Shown here: positions 16,818 through 26,051 of the stretch, piece by piece | Layout of the letters: each line of letters opens with the position of its first letter | How positions within the stretch are numbered: position 1 is the first letter of the stretch | Origin: Immundisolibacterales bacterium | Lineage (GTDB): Bacteria > Pseudomonadota > Gammaproteobacteria > HK1 | Length of the DNA stretch: 64,000 bases | Assembly (NCBI GenBank): GCA_026712715.1 | Contig: JAPOPW010000074.1 | Coordinates: 62,001-126,000, forward strand | Direction: 5' to 3' | The notes under the pieces: generated by a model | What the model saw: the letters and a program-made list of their open reading frames with translations, nothing else | Databases searched by the model: none | What the model was told of the DNA's origin: nothing | Translations under genes and position numbers: made by a program

Positions 16818-17560
16818 AGCTCGCCGACTTCGACACCCTCACCTTCGACTGCTACGGCACCCTCATCGACTGGGAGACGGGTATCGCGGCCGCCCTCGAG
16901 CCACTCGCCGCGCGAGCCGGCCGCGAGATCGCGCCGGACGAGCGGGTCGCCGCGTTCGGGCACCACGAGCACGACGAGCAGGCGCGGACCCCGGACGCGC
17001 GCTACCCCGAGATCCTGGCCGCGGTCCACGCCGCGATCGCGCGTGACTGGGGGGTCGACCCCGACCCCGGGCTGGCGCGCGCGTTCGGCGCCTCCGTCCC
17101 CGCCTGGCCGGCGTTTGCGGATTCCGCGAAAGCCCTTCGTTACCTCAAGCGGCACTATCGGCTGGTCATCCTCTCGAACGTCCACCGGGACGGGTTCGCG
17201 GCCAGCAACGAGAAGCTCGGGGTGGAGTTCGACGCGATATACACCGCCGAGGACATCGGCTCGTACAAGCCCGACCCGCGCAACTTCCACCACATGCTGG
17301 ACCACCTCGCGCGCGACTTCGGGGTGACCCGGGACCGCATCCTGCACACCGCGGAGAGCCTCTTCCACGATTGCGCGATGGCCCGGTCCCTCGGTCTCGC
17401 CACCACCTGGATCCACCGGAGGGCCGCGGCGGGAGGGTTCGGGGCGACCCGCGCGGTCGAGGAGCCGCCGGACGTGGACTTCTACTTCACCTCGCTCGCC
17501 GAGATGGCCGCCGCGCATCGCAAGGATGCCGCCGGGGCCGGAGGAGACGGATCGAAATGA
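16814..17560 (+). CDS. HAD-superfamily hydrolase, type II haloacid dehalogenase-like
   Basis: This 248-residue HAD protein has motif I FDCYGTLIDWETG at residues 10-22 (nucleophile Asp11), motif II LVILSNVHRD, motif III Lys in IGSYKPDPRNF and motif IV HTAESLFHDCAMA. The D-x-Y-G-T-L-x-D variant is typical of type II 2-haloacid dehalogenases and related phosphatases, but the exact substrate cannot be read from sequence. The ATG overlaps the stop of the ThDP enzyme and its own stop overlaps the next ATG, so the three proteins are translationally coupled. Confidence 0.82.
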   Translation: MKLADFDTLTFDCYGTLIDWETGIAAALEPLAARAGREIAPDERVAAFGHHEHDEQARTPDARYPEILAAVHAAIARDWGVDPDPGLARAFGASVPAWPAFADSAKALRYLKRHYRLVILSNVHRDGFAASNEKLGVEFDAIYTAEDIGSYKPDPRNFHHMLDHLARDFGVTRDRILHTAESLFHDCAMARSLGLATTWIHRRAAAGGFGATRAVEEPPDVDFYFTSLAEMAAAHRKDAAGAGGDGSK

Positions 17561-18117
17561 GCACAATCTCCGATCCGGCGCGGATCGACGAGGTGCTCCG
17601 GTTCTGGTTCGAGGAGCTCACCGCCGACGACTGGTTCGGGGGCGGAGACGCGGTGGACGACCGGATCCGGGCGCGATTCCGGGAACTCCACGAAGCGCTT
17701 CGGGACCACGTGCCGGAGAGCTGGCGGGAGAGCGCGCGCGGCATGCTCGCGGCGGTCATCGCCCTCGACCAGTTCCCGCGCAACCTGTACCGCGGCGACC
17801 CGCGGGCGTTTGCGGCGGACCGGACGGCGCTCGCGCTTGCGCAAGAGGCGATCGAGCGCAGGTTCGACCGGGAGCTGTCGAACGACGAGCGCAAGTTCCT
17901 CTATTTGCCGTTCGAGCACAGCGAGGACCCCGCCGTCCAGGCGCGGTCGGTCCAGCTCTTCGCCACCGTCGACGACGGCGAGTCGCTGGGATACGCCGTC
18001 CGCCACAAGGAGATCGTCGACCGATTCGGGCGCTTCCCGCACCGCAACGACGTGCTTGGACGCGAATCGACCCCGGAGGAGATCGAGTTCCTGAAGGAGC
18101 CCGACTCCTCCTTCTGA
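17557..18117 (+). CDS. DUF924 family protein
   Basis: This 186-residue soluble helical protein has the DUF924 signature: VLRFWFEEL near the N-terminus, ADDWFGGG, LAAVIALDQFPRNLYRGDPRAFAAD and FLYLPFEHSED, then LGYAVRHKEIVDRFGRFPHRN. The fold is TPR-like and the function is unknown. The ATG overlaps the HAD stop (ATGA). A strong hairpin starts on its stop codon. Confidence 0.88.
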   Translation: MSTISDPARIDEVLRFWFEELTADDWFGGGDAVDDRIRARFRELHEALRDHVPESWRESARGMLAAVIALDQFPRNLYRGDPRAFAADRTALALAQEAIERRFDRELSNDERKFLYLPFEHSEDPAVQARSVQLFATVDDGESLGYAVRHKEIVDRFGRFPHRNDVLGRESTPEEIEFLKEPDSSF

Positions 18118-18139
18118 CCCCCGCCATCGTGCGGGGGTC
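18116..18139. terminator. Hairpin between convergent genes
   Basis: GACCCCCGC at 18116-18124 and GCGGGGGTC at 18131-18139 form a perfect 9-bp stem with a six-base loop. It starts within the DUF924 stop and lies ten bases from the stop of the convergent GNAT gene. There is no T-run, so it is likely a terminator or RNA-protecting hairpin serving both directions. Confidence 0.55.
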
Positions 18140-18148
18140 GTACCCGCA

Positions 18149-18682
18149 TCAATTCGCCAGCGGGGGCGGAGACGTGAAGCTCATCACGTTGCGAAGGACG
18201 TTGGCGCGTTCGGGCTCCGGGATGAGCCGTTCCTCGAAGGCGCCCCCGGTCCAGAAGTCGATCGTGTTTCGCCAGAACGCGATGGCGCCCGAGTTCTCGG
18301 CAACCTGCATCACCTGCCAGCGCCCCGGAAAGCGCCCGAAGGCCGCCACGGCCGCCCTTCGGCCGACTCCCCGCCCGTTCCAGGGGCCCATCACGTAGAA
18401 CTGGCTCATGTTCCAGTCCGTCCCGGGCACCAGGGAGTAACGGTCGATCAGGCAAAAGCCGGCGAGCGTGCCGCCGACCTCGATGAGGAACGGGTGGTTC
18501 CCTTCGTTCCACGCGTACGACAGGTCTTTCGGCTCGCGCCGCCACCCATGGTTCGCGACCCACTCGTCGTCCGGTCCGATCTGGCGCGCGATGTCGTAGA
18601 GGTAGAAGCGTGCCAGGTCCTCGACGAGCGGAATCTGTGCGCGCGTCGCCCCGACGAGCGCCACCTCGCCAGCGTCAACCAT
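18149..18682 (-). CDS. GNAT-family N-acetyltransferase
   Basis: This 177-residue protein has the GNAT pattern FLIEVGGTLAGFCLIDRY (beta2-beta3), then FYVMGPWNGRGVGRRAAVAAFGRF, which holds the R/Q-x-x-G-x-G/A acetyl-CoA loop (NGRGVG), and QVMQVAENSGAIAFWRNTIDFW for the last strands. It resembles uncharacterised acetyltransferases, and the target is unknown. It is convergent with the DUF924 gene. Confidence 0.75.
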   Translation of the reverse strand: MVDAGEVALVGATRAQIPLVEDLARFYLYDIARQIGPDDEWVANHGWRREPKDLSYAWNEGNHPFLIEVGGTLAGFCLIDRYSLVPGTDWNMSQFYVMGPWNGRGVGRRAAVAAFGRFPGRWQVMQVAENSGAIAFWRNTIDFWTGGAFEERLIPEPERANVLRNVMSFTSPPPLAN

Positions 18683-18828
18683 GCCCCGGACCGGTCATCG
18701 CTCTGAACCAGATACGGGCCGGGCCGCGCTTCCGTGGCCGGAGGGGCGCCCGCGCGAGGCGGCGGCAGTCCGAGCCGCCCGAGGGAGAGAAATGGCTCGG
18801 GGCATTCGATTGTGCAGCACGCTCCCCT

Positions 18829-19329
18829 TCAACCGCCCGGGTCGAGCGCGAGTCCGTCGACGATTTCGACGCCCGGGGTCCGCTCGAAGATGGCCGGCGG
18901 GACCCGGATCTTCGAGCGGCGCGTGCCGCCGCCCAGGATGATCTCCGGTCTCTCCATGATCCGGGCATCCACCCAGAGCGGCAGGTCCGGTGGCAGCCCG
19001 AGCGGCGTGACTCCGCCGACCGTCATCCCGGTCACCCGCTCGGTCTCCTCGGCGGAGGCGAACGATACCCGCCGCGAAGCGAGGCGCTTTCGCACGCAGC
19101 GGTTCACGTCGAGACGGGTGGGAGCGAGGAGCGCGCAGGCGACGAAGCGCTCGCCACCGGTCTTGGCCTTGACGACGATGGTGTTGACTGAATCCTCGGC
19201 GGGAATTCCGTAGTGCTCGCAAAAGACCGCGGTGTCGGCGAGCGCCGGGTCGCACGGCATCACCTCGTAGTCGAGCCCGGAAGCCCGGAGGAGCTCCGTG
19301 ATGGCCGGCGGGACGATGTCCTGGTTCAT
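18829..19329 (-). CDS. YbaK/EbsC-type aminoacyl-tRNA deacylase
   Basis: The 166-residue protein has the YbaK/ProX fold, which clears mischarged tRNA (Cys or Ala from tRNA-Pro, for example). It shows the core NTIVVKAKTGGERFVACALL with the conserved Lys, VNRCVRKRL, ETERVTGMTVGGVTPLGLP (the glycine-rich GG-V-P-LG loop) and LWVDARIMERPEIILGGG. The substrate class within the family cannot be fixed. It is divergent from the ABC permease gene. The 146 bases between it and the GNAT gene hold nothing recognised. Confidence 0.85.
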   Translation of the reverse strand: MNQDIVPPAITELLRASGLDYEVMPCDPALADTAVFCEHYGIPAEDSVNTIVVKAKTGGERFVACALLAPTRLDVNRCVRKRLASRRVSFASAEETERVTGMTVGGVTPLGLPPDLPLWVDARIMERPEIILGGGTRRSKIRVPPAIFERTPGVEIVDGLALDPGG

Positions 19330-19634
19330 GGGACGGCGGCTGCGAGAACTGCCGCGCAGTATACGGGCGGACGACCGCCCGATCGGGCGCGGCGCCGGGG
19401 CTTGCGGATCGTCGAAACCGTCCCTGGCGGCACCGATGGCGGCAGACCCCCGGGGTCCGGGAGCCTGCCGCATTCCGCCCCGTGCCTCCCGCCTGCGCGC
19501 ACGGTCGCGGTCGGCTCGCGCGCCCCTCGCCCCGCGCTGCGGTCCCCGACGCGAACGGGCGCGGGCAACCGGAAGAAGCGGGCGTGTTTTCCGTCCGAAC
19601 GATCGATGTCCATCGCGCCGCCCGAGCGAGAAAG

Positions 19635-19665
19635 TTGACACCCCGCCTGAAGTCCGTGTTCTAAT
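19635..19665 (+). promoter_or_regulatory. Candidate promoter of the ribose-type ABC operon
   Basis: A perfect TTGACA at 19635-19640 is followed by TCTAAT at 19660-19665, with a 19-bp spacer; a weaker -10, TTCTAA, gives 18 bp. The element lies 38 bases before the GTG of the permease. Long spacers often need an activator. The rest of the 374-bp gap 19330-19703 holds no gene. Confidence 0.45.
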
Positions 19666-19703
19666 CGGGCCGAACGACCGACGCAGCGAATCGGAGAAGG
19701 GCA

Positions 19704-20717
19704 GTGGCGGATACGGGAGTTCCCGTGGAAGAGCGGCACCCGTCCACGGCCGCGGCCGCGGCGCGGGAACGGTTCGGGTGGCGCCTCTTCGCGCGGCCGG
19801 AGTCCGGCGTCATCATGGCGGCGGTGGTCATCTTCCTGTTCTTCGCGATCTTCGCGCCCCGCTTCCTCAGCGTGAACGTCATGTCGAACATCCTGCTGCT
19901 CTCCGCGGAGCTCGGGATCGTCGCGGTCGGGGTGACCATGCTCATGGTCTCGGGGGAGTTCGACCTCTCGGTCGGCTCGGTCCTCGGTCTCGGCGCCGGG
20001 ATGGTGGTCGTCTGGCTCAATGCCGGGTGGCCGGTGCCGCTCGCGATCCTCGTCGCCCTTGCGGTCGCCGCCGGCATCGGAACCCTGAACGGCCTCCTCG
20101 TCACCCGAATGCAGATCCACTCGCTCATTGTGACCCTGGGCGGCCTCATGTTCTATCGCGCGGCGGTGCTCGCGATCACCGGCGGCTTCCCCATCCGGCT
20201 CGGCGAGGACTATCCCTTCCTCGAGCTCTTCAACTTCTGGTGGGGGCCGATTCCGGGGACCTTCCTGTGGTTCGTGGGCTTCATCGTCCTGTTCACGATC
20301 ATCATCACCTCGACCCGGTTCGGAAACTGGGTCTACGCCTCCGGAGGAGGTCGCGAGGCGGCCAACGAGATGGGCGTCCCGGTGAGCCGGGTCAAGGTCC
20401 TGTGCTTCGCCTGCGCCTCGATGCTCGCGGCCTCCGCCGGCATCATCCAGATGAGCCGGCTCAACTCCGTCGACGCCCTGCGGGGCACCGCTCTCGAGCT
20501 CGAGGCAGTGCTCGCGGTGGTCGTCGGGGGCGCGCTCCTCACCGGCGGCCGGGGGAGCATCGTCGGGGCCGCTCTCGGGGTGATCATGGTTTCCATGATC
20601 AAGCAGGGGCTCATTCTGATGGGCATCCCCGCCTTCTGGTTCAAGGCGGGAATCGGGGTCGTCCTCATTCTTGCCGCCTACATCAACCACCGCGTACAGC
20701 AGGCGACCCTCCAATGA
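19704..20717 (+). CDS. ABC sugar permease, ribose/inositol type
   Basis: This 337-residue integral membrane protein has about nine hydrophobic segments and belongs to the RbsC/FrcC family. Family motifs are VGVTMLMVSGEFDLSVGSVLGL, GTLNGLLVTRMQIHSLIVTLG and GREAANEMGVPVSRVKVLCFACA. The GTG start follows GAGAAGGGCA. Its stop overlaps the ATP-binding gene by four bases, and a periplasmic binding protein follows. With iolD facing the operon 187 bases beyond its end, myo-inositol is the favoured substrate, by inference. Confidence 0.9.
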   Translation: MADTGVPVEERHPSTAAAAARERFGWRLFARPESGVIMAAVVIFLFFAIFAPRFLSVNVMSNILLLSAELGIVAVGVTMLMVSGEFDLSVGSVLGLGAGMVVVWLNAGWPVPLAILVALAVAAGIGTLNGLLVTRMQIHSLIVTLGGLMFYRAAVLAITGGFPIRLGEDYPFLELFNFWWGPIPGTFLWFVGFIVLFTIIITSTRFGNWVYASGGGREAANEMGVPVSRVKVLCFACASMLAASAGIIQMSRLNSVDALRGTALELEAVLAVVVGGALLTGGRGSIVGAALGVIMVSMIKQGLILMGIPAFWFKAGIGVVLILAAYINHRVQQATLQ

Positions 20718-21523
20718 CCGCGCCAGCACCAGACAACGGCCCCCCTCCCCGCCTCAGCGTCCGGGACATTTCCAAGTCCTTCGGCCACGTCAAGGCCCTC
20801 ACCAACGTCAGCTTCGACGTCATGCCGGGCGAGGTCGTCGGCCTCCTCGGCGACAACGGCGCCGGCAAGTCGACCCTCATCAAGACCCTGTGCGGGGTTC
20901 ACAAGCCCGATACGGGCGGGTTCGTGTGGGAAGGAGAGGAGGTCATCTTCGAATCTCCCCGTCACGCGATGGCGACCGGCATCTCGGTGGTCTACCAGGA
21001 CCTCGCGGTCATCCCGATCCTGAGCATCTACCGGAACATCTTCCTCGGCCGGGAGTCGGAAGTCTGCCGGAAGGTGGCCGGCATTTCGTTCATGATGAAA
21101 GAGAAGGCGAAGGAGATTGCCGCGGACGCTCTCTCCGGGCTCGGCATCCACGTTCCCGACGTGGAGTCCCCGGTGGCCGTGCTCTCGGGCGGCGAACGAC
21201 AGTCGATCTCTCTCGCCCGGGCGGTCTACTTCCAGCACCAGCTTCTGATCCTCGACGAGCCGACCGCCGCCCTGAGCCTGAAGGAGACGGCCAAGGTCCT
21301 CGGATACGTGGACGAGGCGCGGCGCAAGGGCGCCAGCGTCATCATCATCACCCACAACCTCAGCCACGCGTGGCAGGTTTCCGACCGGTTCGTGGTCCTC
21401 TATCACGGGGGAGTCGCGGACACGGTTCGAAAGGACGAAGTGGACCTTGACGATCTCGCGGACCTCATCAACACCGGCCGCCGCAACGGCGAGCGCGGCG
21501 TGGAAGAGGAAGCCGCTGCCTGA
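20714..21523 (+). CDS. ABC transporter ATP-binding protein, single-domain, sugar type
   Basis: This 269-residue ATPase has Walker A GDNGAGKST, Q-loop VVYQDLAV, signature LSGGERQS, Walker B LLILDEPTAAL and H-loop IIITHN. Unlike RbsA-type proteins it has one cassette, not two, so the transporter must use a homodimer, as in FrcA-type systems. It overlaps the permease by ATGA and precedes the binding protein by 78 bases. Confidence 0.9.
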   Translation: MTAPAPDNGPPPRLSVRDISKSFGHVKALTNVSFDVMPGEVVGLLGDNGAGKSTLIKTLCGVHKPDTGGFVWEGEEVIFESPRHAMATGISVVYQDLAVIPILSIYRNIFLGRESEVCRKVAGISFMMKEKAKEIAADALSGLGIHVPDVESPVAVLSGGERQSISLARAVYFQHQLLILDEPTAALSLKETAKVLGYVDEARRKGASVIIITHNLSHAWQVSDRFVVLYHGGVADTVRKDEVDLDDLADLINTGRRNGERGVEEEAAA

Positions 21524-21601
21524 ACCATCCGATGCGGCCGATGCCCCGGCAGGCGGCTGCGTTCGGCACAAGAATCCCCAAGGAGAAACAGGAGTACGAC
21601 C

Positions 21602-22639
21602 ATGAGTTCAACCAAGATTCCGCGCAGGCATCGGACCTTGGGTCCCGCGCTCGGAGGGGCGGCCGCCCTTTCGATGCTGGCCACGAGCTTCGGAGCGCTG
21701 GCCCAGGCGGACCACCTGCCGATCCACGAAGAGGTCTGCCACCCGGATCGCAAGCCGGCGGTGGTGTACTTCGCGACCCACGCCATCCCGCACCCGTTCT
21801 GGTCGATCGTCATCAAGGGAGCCATGGAGGGGGCCCGGGACGCGTGCCTCGAGTACAAGTGGACCCAGGACGTCGAGTTCTCGCCGACGACGACCGTCGA
21901 ACGCCAGGAGATGGCGATTGCCGAAGATCCGGACGTGCTCGTCATCACCGCCGTCGAGCCGAAGATGCAGCAGCGGACCATCCAGCGGGCGCGTGACAAG
22001 GGCATCCCGATCATCGCCATCAACGTCGAGGACCCGGGGCCCGACCAGGGAGGCCTCGACTACCTCGTCTACATCGGGGGCGACGAGGAGAAGGGCGGCT
22101 ACGCCGCGGCCAATCAGATCGTGACCCGCGGAGCGGAGCCGAAGCGCGCTGCGTGCTTCAACTCCTTCCCCGGCCACGTCGGCCTCGAGGCCCGGTGCAA
22201 GGGCTTCACCGACCGCATGCGCGAGGCCGGAGTCGAGACCGATACGCTCGACGTGAGCGGCGGCCCGGCAAACGCCGAGGGCGCAATCTCGGCCTACCTC
22301 ATCGCCAATGAGGACGCGAACGCGTTCTTCACGGTCAGCCCGGGGCCCGAGAACTACGAAGTCGCCCACCGGCTGCTCGGGGAGCACGGCCGGGCCGAGG
22401 GGTCGAGCCTGACCACGTTCGATCTCACGCCGTACATCCTCGAGAACATCAACAACGGCACCACCCTCGCCGCAATCGACCAGCAGCCGTATCTCCAGGG
22501 CTATCTCGCCTCGGTTCTCGCCCGCACCTACATCGACTGGGGCGCGATTCCGGGCGGCGACATCCTGACCGGACCCGGCGTGGTCAACTCCGACAACGTC
22601 GAAGTGGTCATCGCGGGCGCGAAGGCCGGCCGCCGGTAG
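21602..22639 (+). CDS. Periplasmic sugar-binding protein of the ribose-type ABC transporter
   Basis: This 345-residue type I binding protein has an N-terminal Sec signal (ALGGAAALSMLATSFGALAQA, cleavage near residue 36). The mature chain has the LacI/RbsB-like folds: VVYFATHAIPHPFWSIVIKGAMEGA, DPDVLVITAVEP, KGIPIIAINVEDPG, VSGGPANAEGAISAYLIANEDANAF and LAAIDQQPYLQGYLASVL. AAGGAGAAACAGG precedes the ATG. A terminator follows. The ligand is unknown; inositol is suggested only by the neighbouring iolD. Confidence 0.9.
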   Translation: MSSTKIPRRHRTLGPALGGAAALSMLATSFGALAQADHLPIHEEVCHPDRKPAVVYFATHAIPHPFWSIVIKGAMEGARDACLEYKWTQDVEFSPTTTVERQEMAIAEDPDVLVITAVEPKMQQRTIQRARDKGIPIIAINVEDPGPDQGGLDYLVYIGGDEEKGGYAAANQIVTRGAEPKRAACFNSFPGHVGLEARCKGFTDRMREAGVETDTLDVSGGPANAEGAISAYLIANEDANAFFTVSPGPENYEVAHRLLGEHGRAEGSSLTTFDLTPYILENINNGTTLAAIDQQPYLQGYLASVLARTYIDWGAIPGGDILTGPGVVNSDNVEVVIAGAKAGRR

Positions 22640-22661
22640 GCCGACACCTCTTCGCCTCTTC

Positions 22662-22700
22662 ACGGGGCGGGCGGCGAACGCGCCGTCCGCCCCGTTCTTC
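22662..22700 (+). terminator. Rho-independent-type terminator
   Basis: ACGGGGCGGGCGGCG at 22662-22676 pairs with CGCCGTCCGCCCCGT at 22681-22695, giving a 15-bp stem with one G-U and an AACG tetraloop, followed by TCTTC. It ends the ABC operon 22 bases after the binding-protein stop. Confidence 0.75.
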
Positions 22701-22825
22701 ATTGCGATCTCCGCCGTGCGGTGCGGGCGAAGACCCATGGAACGAAGCGATGTTCGGGAATCGCAACGGACCACCCGCGCGAGAGCCGCCCATGGCGATG
22801 GCAGGGCTCCCGGGCGCGCCGCGCA

Positions 22826-24721
22826 TCAGTTGTAGAAGCGCTGCTTCGCGCGGCCCGCCTCCCGTGCCTCGACCAGCTTCCGAGTCTCCGCGTCTCCAGT
22901 GACCTCCGCACCGACGACTTCCCACCACACCCCGGAATCCGGGGCGAAGCGGTACTTCTCCGTCTTGACGACGATCATGCACGACCGCGTCTCGTCCCGC
23001 GCTGCGGCGAGGGCGTCGCGGACCTCCCGCTCCGTGTCGGCGAGCCACGCGCGAAGCCCGATGCTCTCGGCGTTCTGGACGTAGTCGATCTCGAGGAACG
23101 GCCCGTCGTCGAGGCGGCCGCTCTCGGGGTCGCGGACCCTGAACTCGTTGCCGAGGCTGTGGCCGACCAGCGCCTTCTGGTGGCCGTGGATGGACTGGAA
23201 GCCGTAGTTGACGTTGAGCACCACGGTCACCTTGGTGCGCTCCTGCATGGCGGTCACCAGCTCCATCGGGTGCATCTGGTAGTTGCCGTCGCCCATCAGG
23301 ATCAGCACTTCGCCGCCCTCCTGGGCGAGGCGGACGCCGATGGCCGCGGGGATGTCGTAGCCCATGCACGAGTTGCCGAACTCGAGGTGGAGGTTCCGGC
23401 CCCCGCTCGCATCGAACAGCTTGGTGAGGTCGGCGGGGATCGTGCCCGCGGCCGCGACCAGGGTGTCCCCGTCACGCATGGAGTCGTTGATGATCCCGAT
23501 GAGATGGCCCTGGCTCATCCGCTCGTTCGATCGTTCCCGGAAGACCTCTTCGCTCAGCAGCTCGTTCCAGGCGCGCTTCCGGGAGGCCACCTCCTCGGCA
23601 TATGCCGGGTTCGGGCGGATGCCGGCGGCGGCGGCCTCCTGCGCGAGCGCCCGCAGCGCTTCCCGGGCGTCGGCGAGGATCGGCAGCGCCCCAATCTTGA
23701 ACGCGTCATGCGCGCCCACGTTGATGCTCACGAACCGCACATCGGGATGCTGGAAGGCCGAGTTCGAGCCCGTGACGAAGTCCGCGAGGCGCGTCCCGAC
23801 GCACACGACGAGGTCCGCGGTCTCGCCGAAGTGCCCGGCGGGCTGCGTCCCGAGATGGCCGGTGCCGCCGACCAGCATCGGCGAGTCGTTGCGGATGGCG
23901 CCCCGCCCGGCATGGGTCTCGCCGACCGGGATTCCCAGATTCTCGGCAAGGTGGGTCAGCTCGTCCCAAGCCTCCGCGTAGTGCACTCCGCCTCCGGCGA
24001 TGATGTAGGGGCGCGTCGCCGCCTTCAGCAGCGCCACCGCCTCCGCGATGCGCCGCGAATCGGGTTGGCGGCGTTCGACCCGCCAGACCTTCCGGTCGAA
24101 GAAGTTCGCCGGATAGTCGAAGGCGTATCCCTGGATGTCCTGCGGAAGCGCAATCGTCGCCGCCCCGGTCTCCGCCGGATCGGTCAGGACGCGCATCGCC
24201 TCCGGCAGCGAGAACAGGATCTGTTCCGGCCGGGTGATCCGATCGAAGAATCGGGACACCACCCGAAAGCAGTCCGTCACGCTCATGTCCATGGATACCG
24301 GATGCTCGATGTCCTGCAGCACCTGGCCCTGGTACCGCGACGCGTAGTAGTCGGAAGGGAGAAGGAGGACGGGCAGGCGGCAGATCGTGGCCGTCGTCGC
24401 CCCGGTCAGCATGTTGGTCGCTCCCGGGCCGATGGAGGACGTGCAGGCCATCGTCGCGAGGCGCAGATTCGCCCGCGCGAAGCCGGACGCCGCGTGCACC
24501 ATGGACTGCTCGTTCGCGGGCTGGTGAAACGGGAGCTCCCGACCGTACTCGACGAGCGCCTGGCTCAGTCCGGAGACATTGCCGTGTCCGAGGATCCCCC
24601 ATACCCCCCGGATGAACCGCCGCTCCACCCCGTCGCGTTCGCTGTACTGGGCCTGCAGGTACTTCACGATCGCCTGGGAGAGCGTCAGCCGGACGGTCTC
24701 CTGCGCCGAATAGAACTTCAT
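22826..24721 (-). CDS. iolD: 3D-(3,5/4)-trihydroxycyclohexane-1,2-dione acylhydrolase
   Basis: IolD opens the ring of the inositol-derived dione in the myo-inositol catabolic pathway and uses ThDP. The protein has 631 residues, the expected size. Family features include the start TVRLTLSQAIVKYLQAQYSE, WGILGHGNVSGLSQAL, PANEQSMVHAASGFARA (catalytic Glu), ACTSSIGPGATNMLTGA and the ThDP motif LILMGDGNYQMHP to VVLNVNYGFQSI. No other iol gene is in the window. It ends tail to tail with a ribose-type ABC operon, a common transporter class for inositol. The 181 bases separating its start from the desaturase form a divergent promoter region. Confidence 0.9.
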   Translation of the reverse strand: MKFYSAQETVRLTLSQAIVKYLQAQYSERDGVERRFIRGVWGILGHGNVSGLSQALVEYGRELPFHQPANEQSMVHAASGFARANLRLATMACTSSIGPGATNMLTGATTATICRLPVLLLPSDYYASRYQGQVLQDIEHPVSMDMSVTDCFRVVSRFFDRITRPEQILFSLPEAMRVLTDPAETGAATIALPQDIQGYAFDYPANFFDRKVWRVERRQPDSRRIAEAVALLKAATRPYIIAGGGVHYAEAWDELTHLAENLGIPVGETHAGRGAIRNDSPMLVGGTGHLGTQPAGHFGETADLVVCVGTRLADFVTGSNSAFQHPDVRFVSINVGAHDAFKIGALPILADAREALRALAQEAAAAGIRPNPAYAEEVASRKRAWNELLSEEVFRERSNERMSQGHLIGIINDSMRDGDTLVAAAGTIPADLTKLFDASGGRNLHLEFGNSCMGYDIPAAIGVRLAQEGGEVLILMGDGNYQMHPMELVTAMQERTKVTVVLNVNYGFQSIHGHQKALVGHSLGNEFRVRDPESGRLDDGPFLEIDYVQNAESIGLRAWLADTEREVRDALAAARDETRSCMIVVKTEKYRFAPDSGVWWEVVGAEVTGDAETRKLVEAREAGRAKQRFYN

Positions 24722-24902
24722 TGCCTCACCTCGCGGTTCGAGTGAACGCTGCCGGTCGCGGTCGTCGCCGCGAGCCTACGACGGGGGTCGGTTCGCCGCA
24801 ACGGGTGTCGGACGCATGTCCGCGTGCCGTCACCCGTTTCGCGATTGCGGCATGATATGGGGACCGGGGCCCAAGCCGCCCCGCTGTCGGGAGGGAGAAC
24901 GA

Positions 24903-26030
24903 ATGGCGGCCGTCGAAGAATCTCTCGGGGCGCTGCTCAAGACGTACCGGGTGGAGTGGTACCGCTGCCCCATCGATCGGCAAACCCTCCTCGGCCTCAT
25001 GCGAAGGAGCGATGCGCAAGGGTGGTTCCAGGCGGCCGGGCACCTCGCCCTCGCCGGGTGCACCGCCGCCCTCGCCATCCTCTTCTTCCTGCAGGAGCAA
25101 TGGTTCGCGATGCTGGTCGCGCTGTTCCTTTACGGCACGGTGGCGTCGAACTTCATCTATGCGTGCCACGAGCTCGGCCACGGCACCGTGTTCCGGACCC
25201 GGTGGCTGAACGGTCTCTTCCTGCGGGCATTCAGCGTTCTCGGGTGGTGGAACTTCCACGAGTACGCCATGAGCCATACCTACCACCACATCTATACCCT
25301 GCACCGGCGAGCCGACAAGGAGGTCCTGCTTCCGGCCGAGCCGTCGCTGCGACCGCTCTACCTGCTGCAGCTCTTCACCGTGAACATCACCGGGGGTTTC
25401 GCGACCCGCGGGGTCGGCATCACCATCGTCGGGACCCTCCGGACCGCGTTCGGCGGCTACAGCGTCTTCAGCACGCCCGGGTGGCTCGAGGACCTCTACG
25501 CGAACCGGCCGGAGGCGCGCCGCCGCGCCGTCAACTGGGCTCGTCTCCTCGTCGCGATCCACGCCGCGGTGGCGGTGGTCTCCATCGCGAACGGATGGTG
25601 GATCGTGCCGATCCTCTTCAGTCTGGGGCCCGACATCGCGAACTGGCATGCCTACTTCGTCGGTGCACCGATGCACTGCGGACTGCGCGACGACGTTCCG
25701 GACTTCCGGAAATGCGTGCGCTCGATCACCCTCGACCCGCTCTCGGAGTTCATCTACTGGCGCATGAACTGGCACCTGGAGCACCACATGTACGCCGGAG
25801 TGCCCTGCTACAACCTCAGGAAGCTGCACCGGGCGGTGGAGCACGACATGCCCGCGGTGCGGAGCTTGTTCGGCGCTTGGCGGGAGATGCGCGAGATCTG
25901 GCGCCGCCAGCAACGCGAGCCGCACTACCAGTTCGACACGCCGGTGCCCTCGGATGCCGGGGCCGCACCGCCCTCCGGCGAGCCGGAAGCCGCATCGGTG
26001 GGCGAGCTGGCCCCGAAGGAGCTGCGCTGA
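24903..26030 (+). CDS. Membrane fatty acid desaturase-family protein
   Basis: The 375-residue membrane protein has the three His boxes of di-iron desaturases and hydroxylases: HELGHG, HTYHH and HLEHH. Hydrophobic pairs lie at about 45-85 and 215-255. The last 50 residues are Pro/Ala/Glu-rich and probably soluble. The ATG follows GGGAGGGAGAACGA. The substrate (acyl lipid, alkane or other) cannot be read from sequence, and no ferredoxin or reductase gene is adjacent. Confidence 0.82.
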   Translation: MAAVEESLGALLKTYRVEWYRCPIDRQTLLGLMRRSDAQGWFQAAGHLALAGCTAALAILFFLQEQWFAMLVALFLYGTVASNFIYACHELGHGTVFRTRWLNGLFLRAFSVLGWWNFHEYAMSHTYHHIYTLHRRADKEVLLPAEPSLRPLYLLQLFTVNITGGFATRGVGITIVGTLRTAFGGYSVFSTPGWLEDLYANRPEARRRAVNWARLLVAIHAAVAVVSIANGWWIVPILFSLGPDIANWHAYFVGAPMHCGLRDDVPDFRKCVRSITLDPLSEFIYWRMNWHLEHHMYAGVPCYNLRKLHRAVEHDMPAVRSLFGAWREMREIWRRQQREPHYQFDTPVPSDAGAAPPSGEPEAASVGELAPKELR

Positions 26031-26051
26031 GCGGCCCGACCTCCGGGGCCG

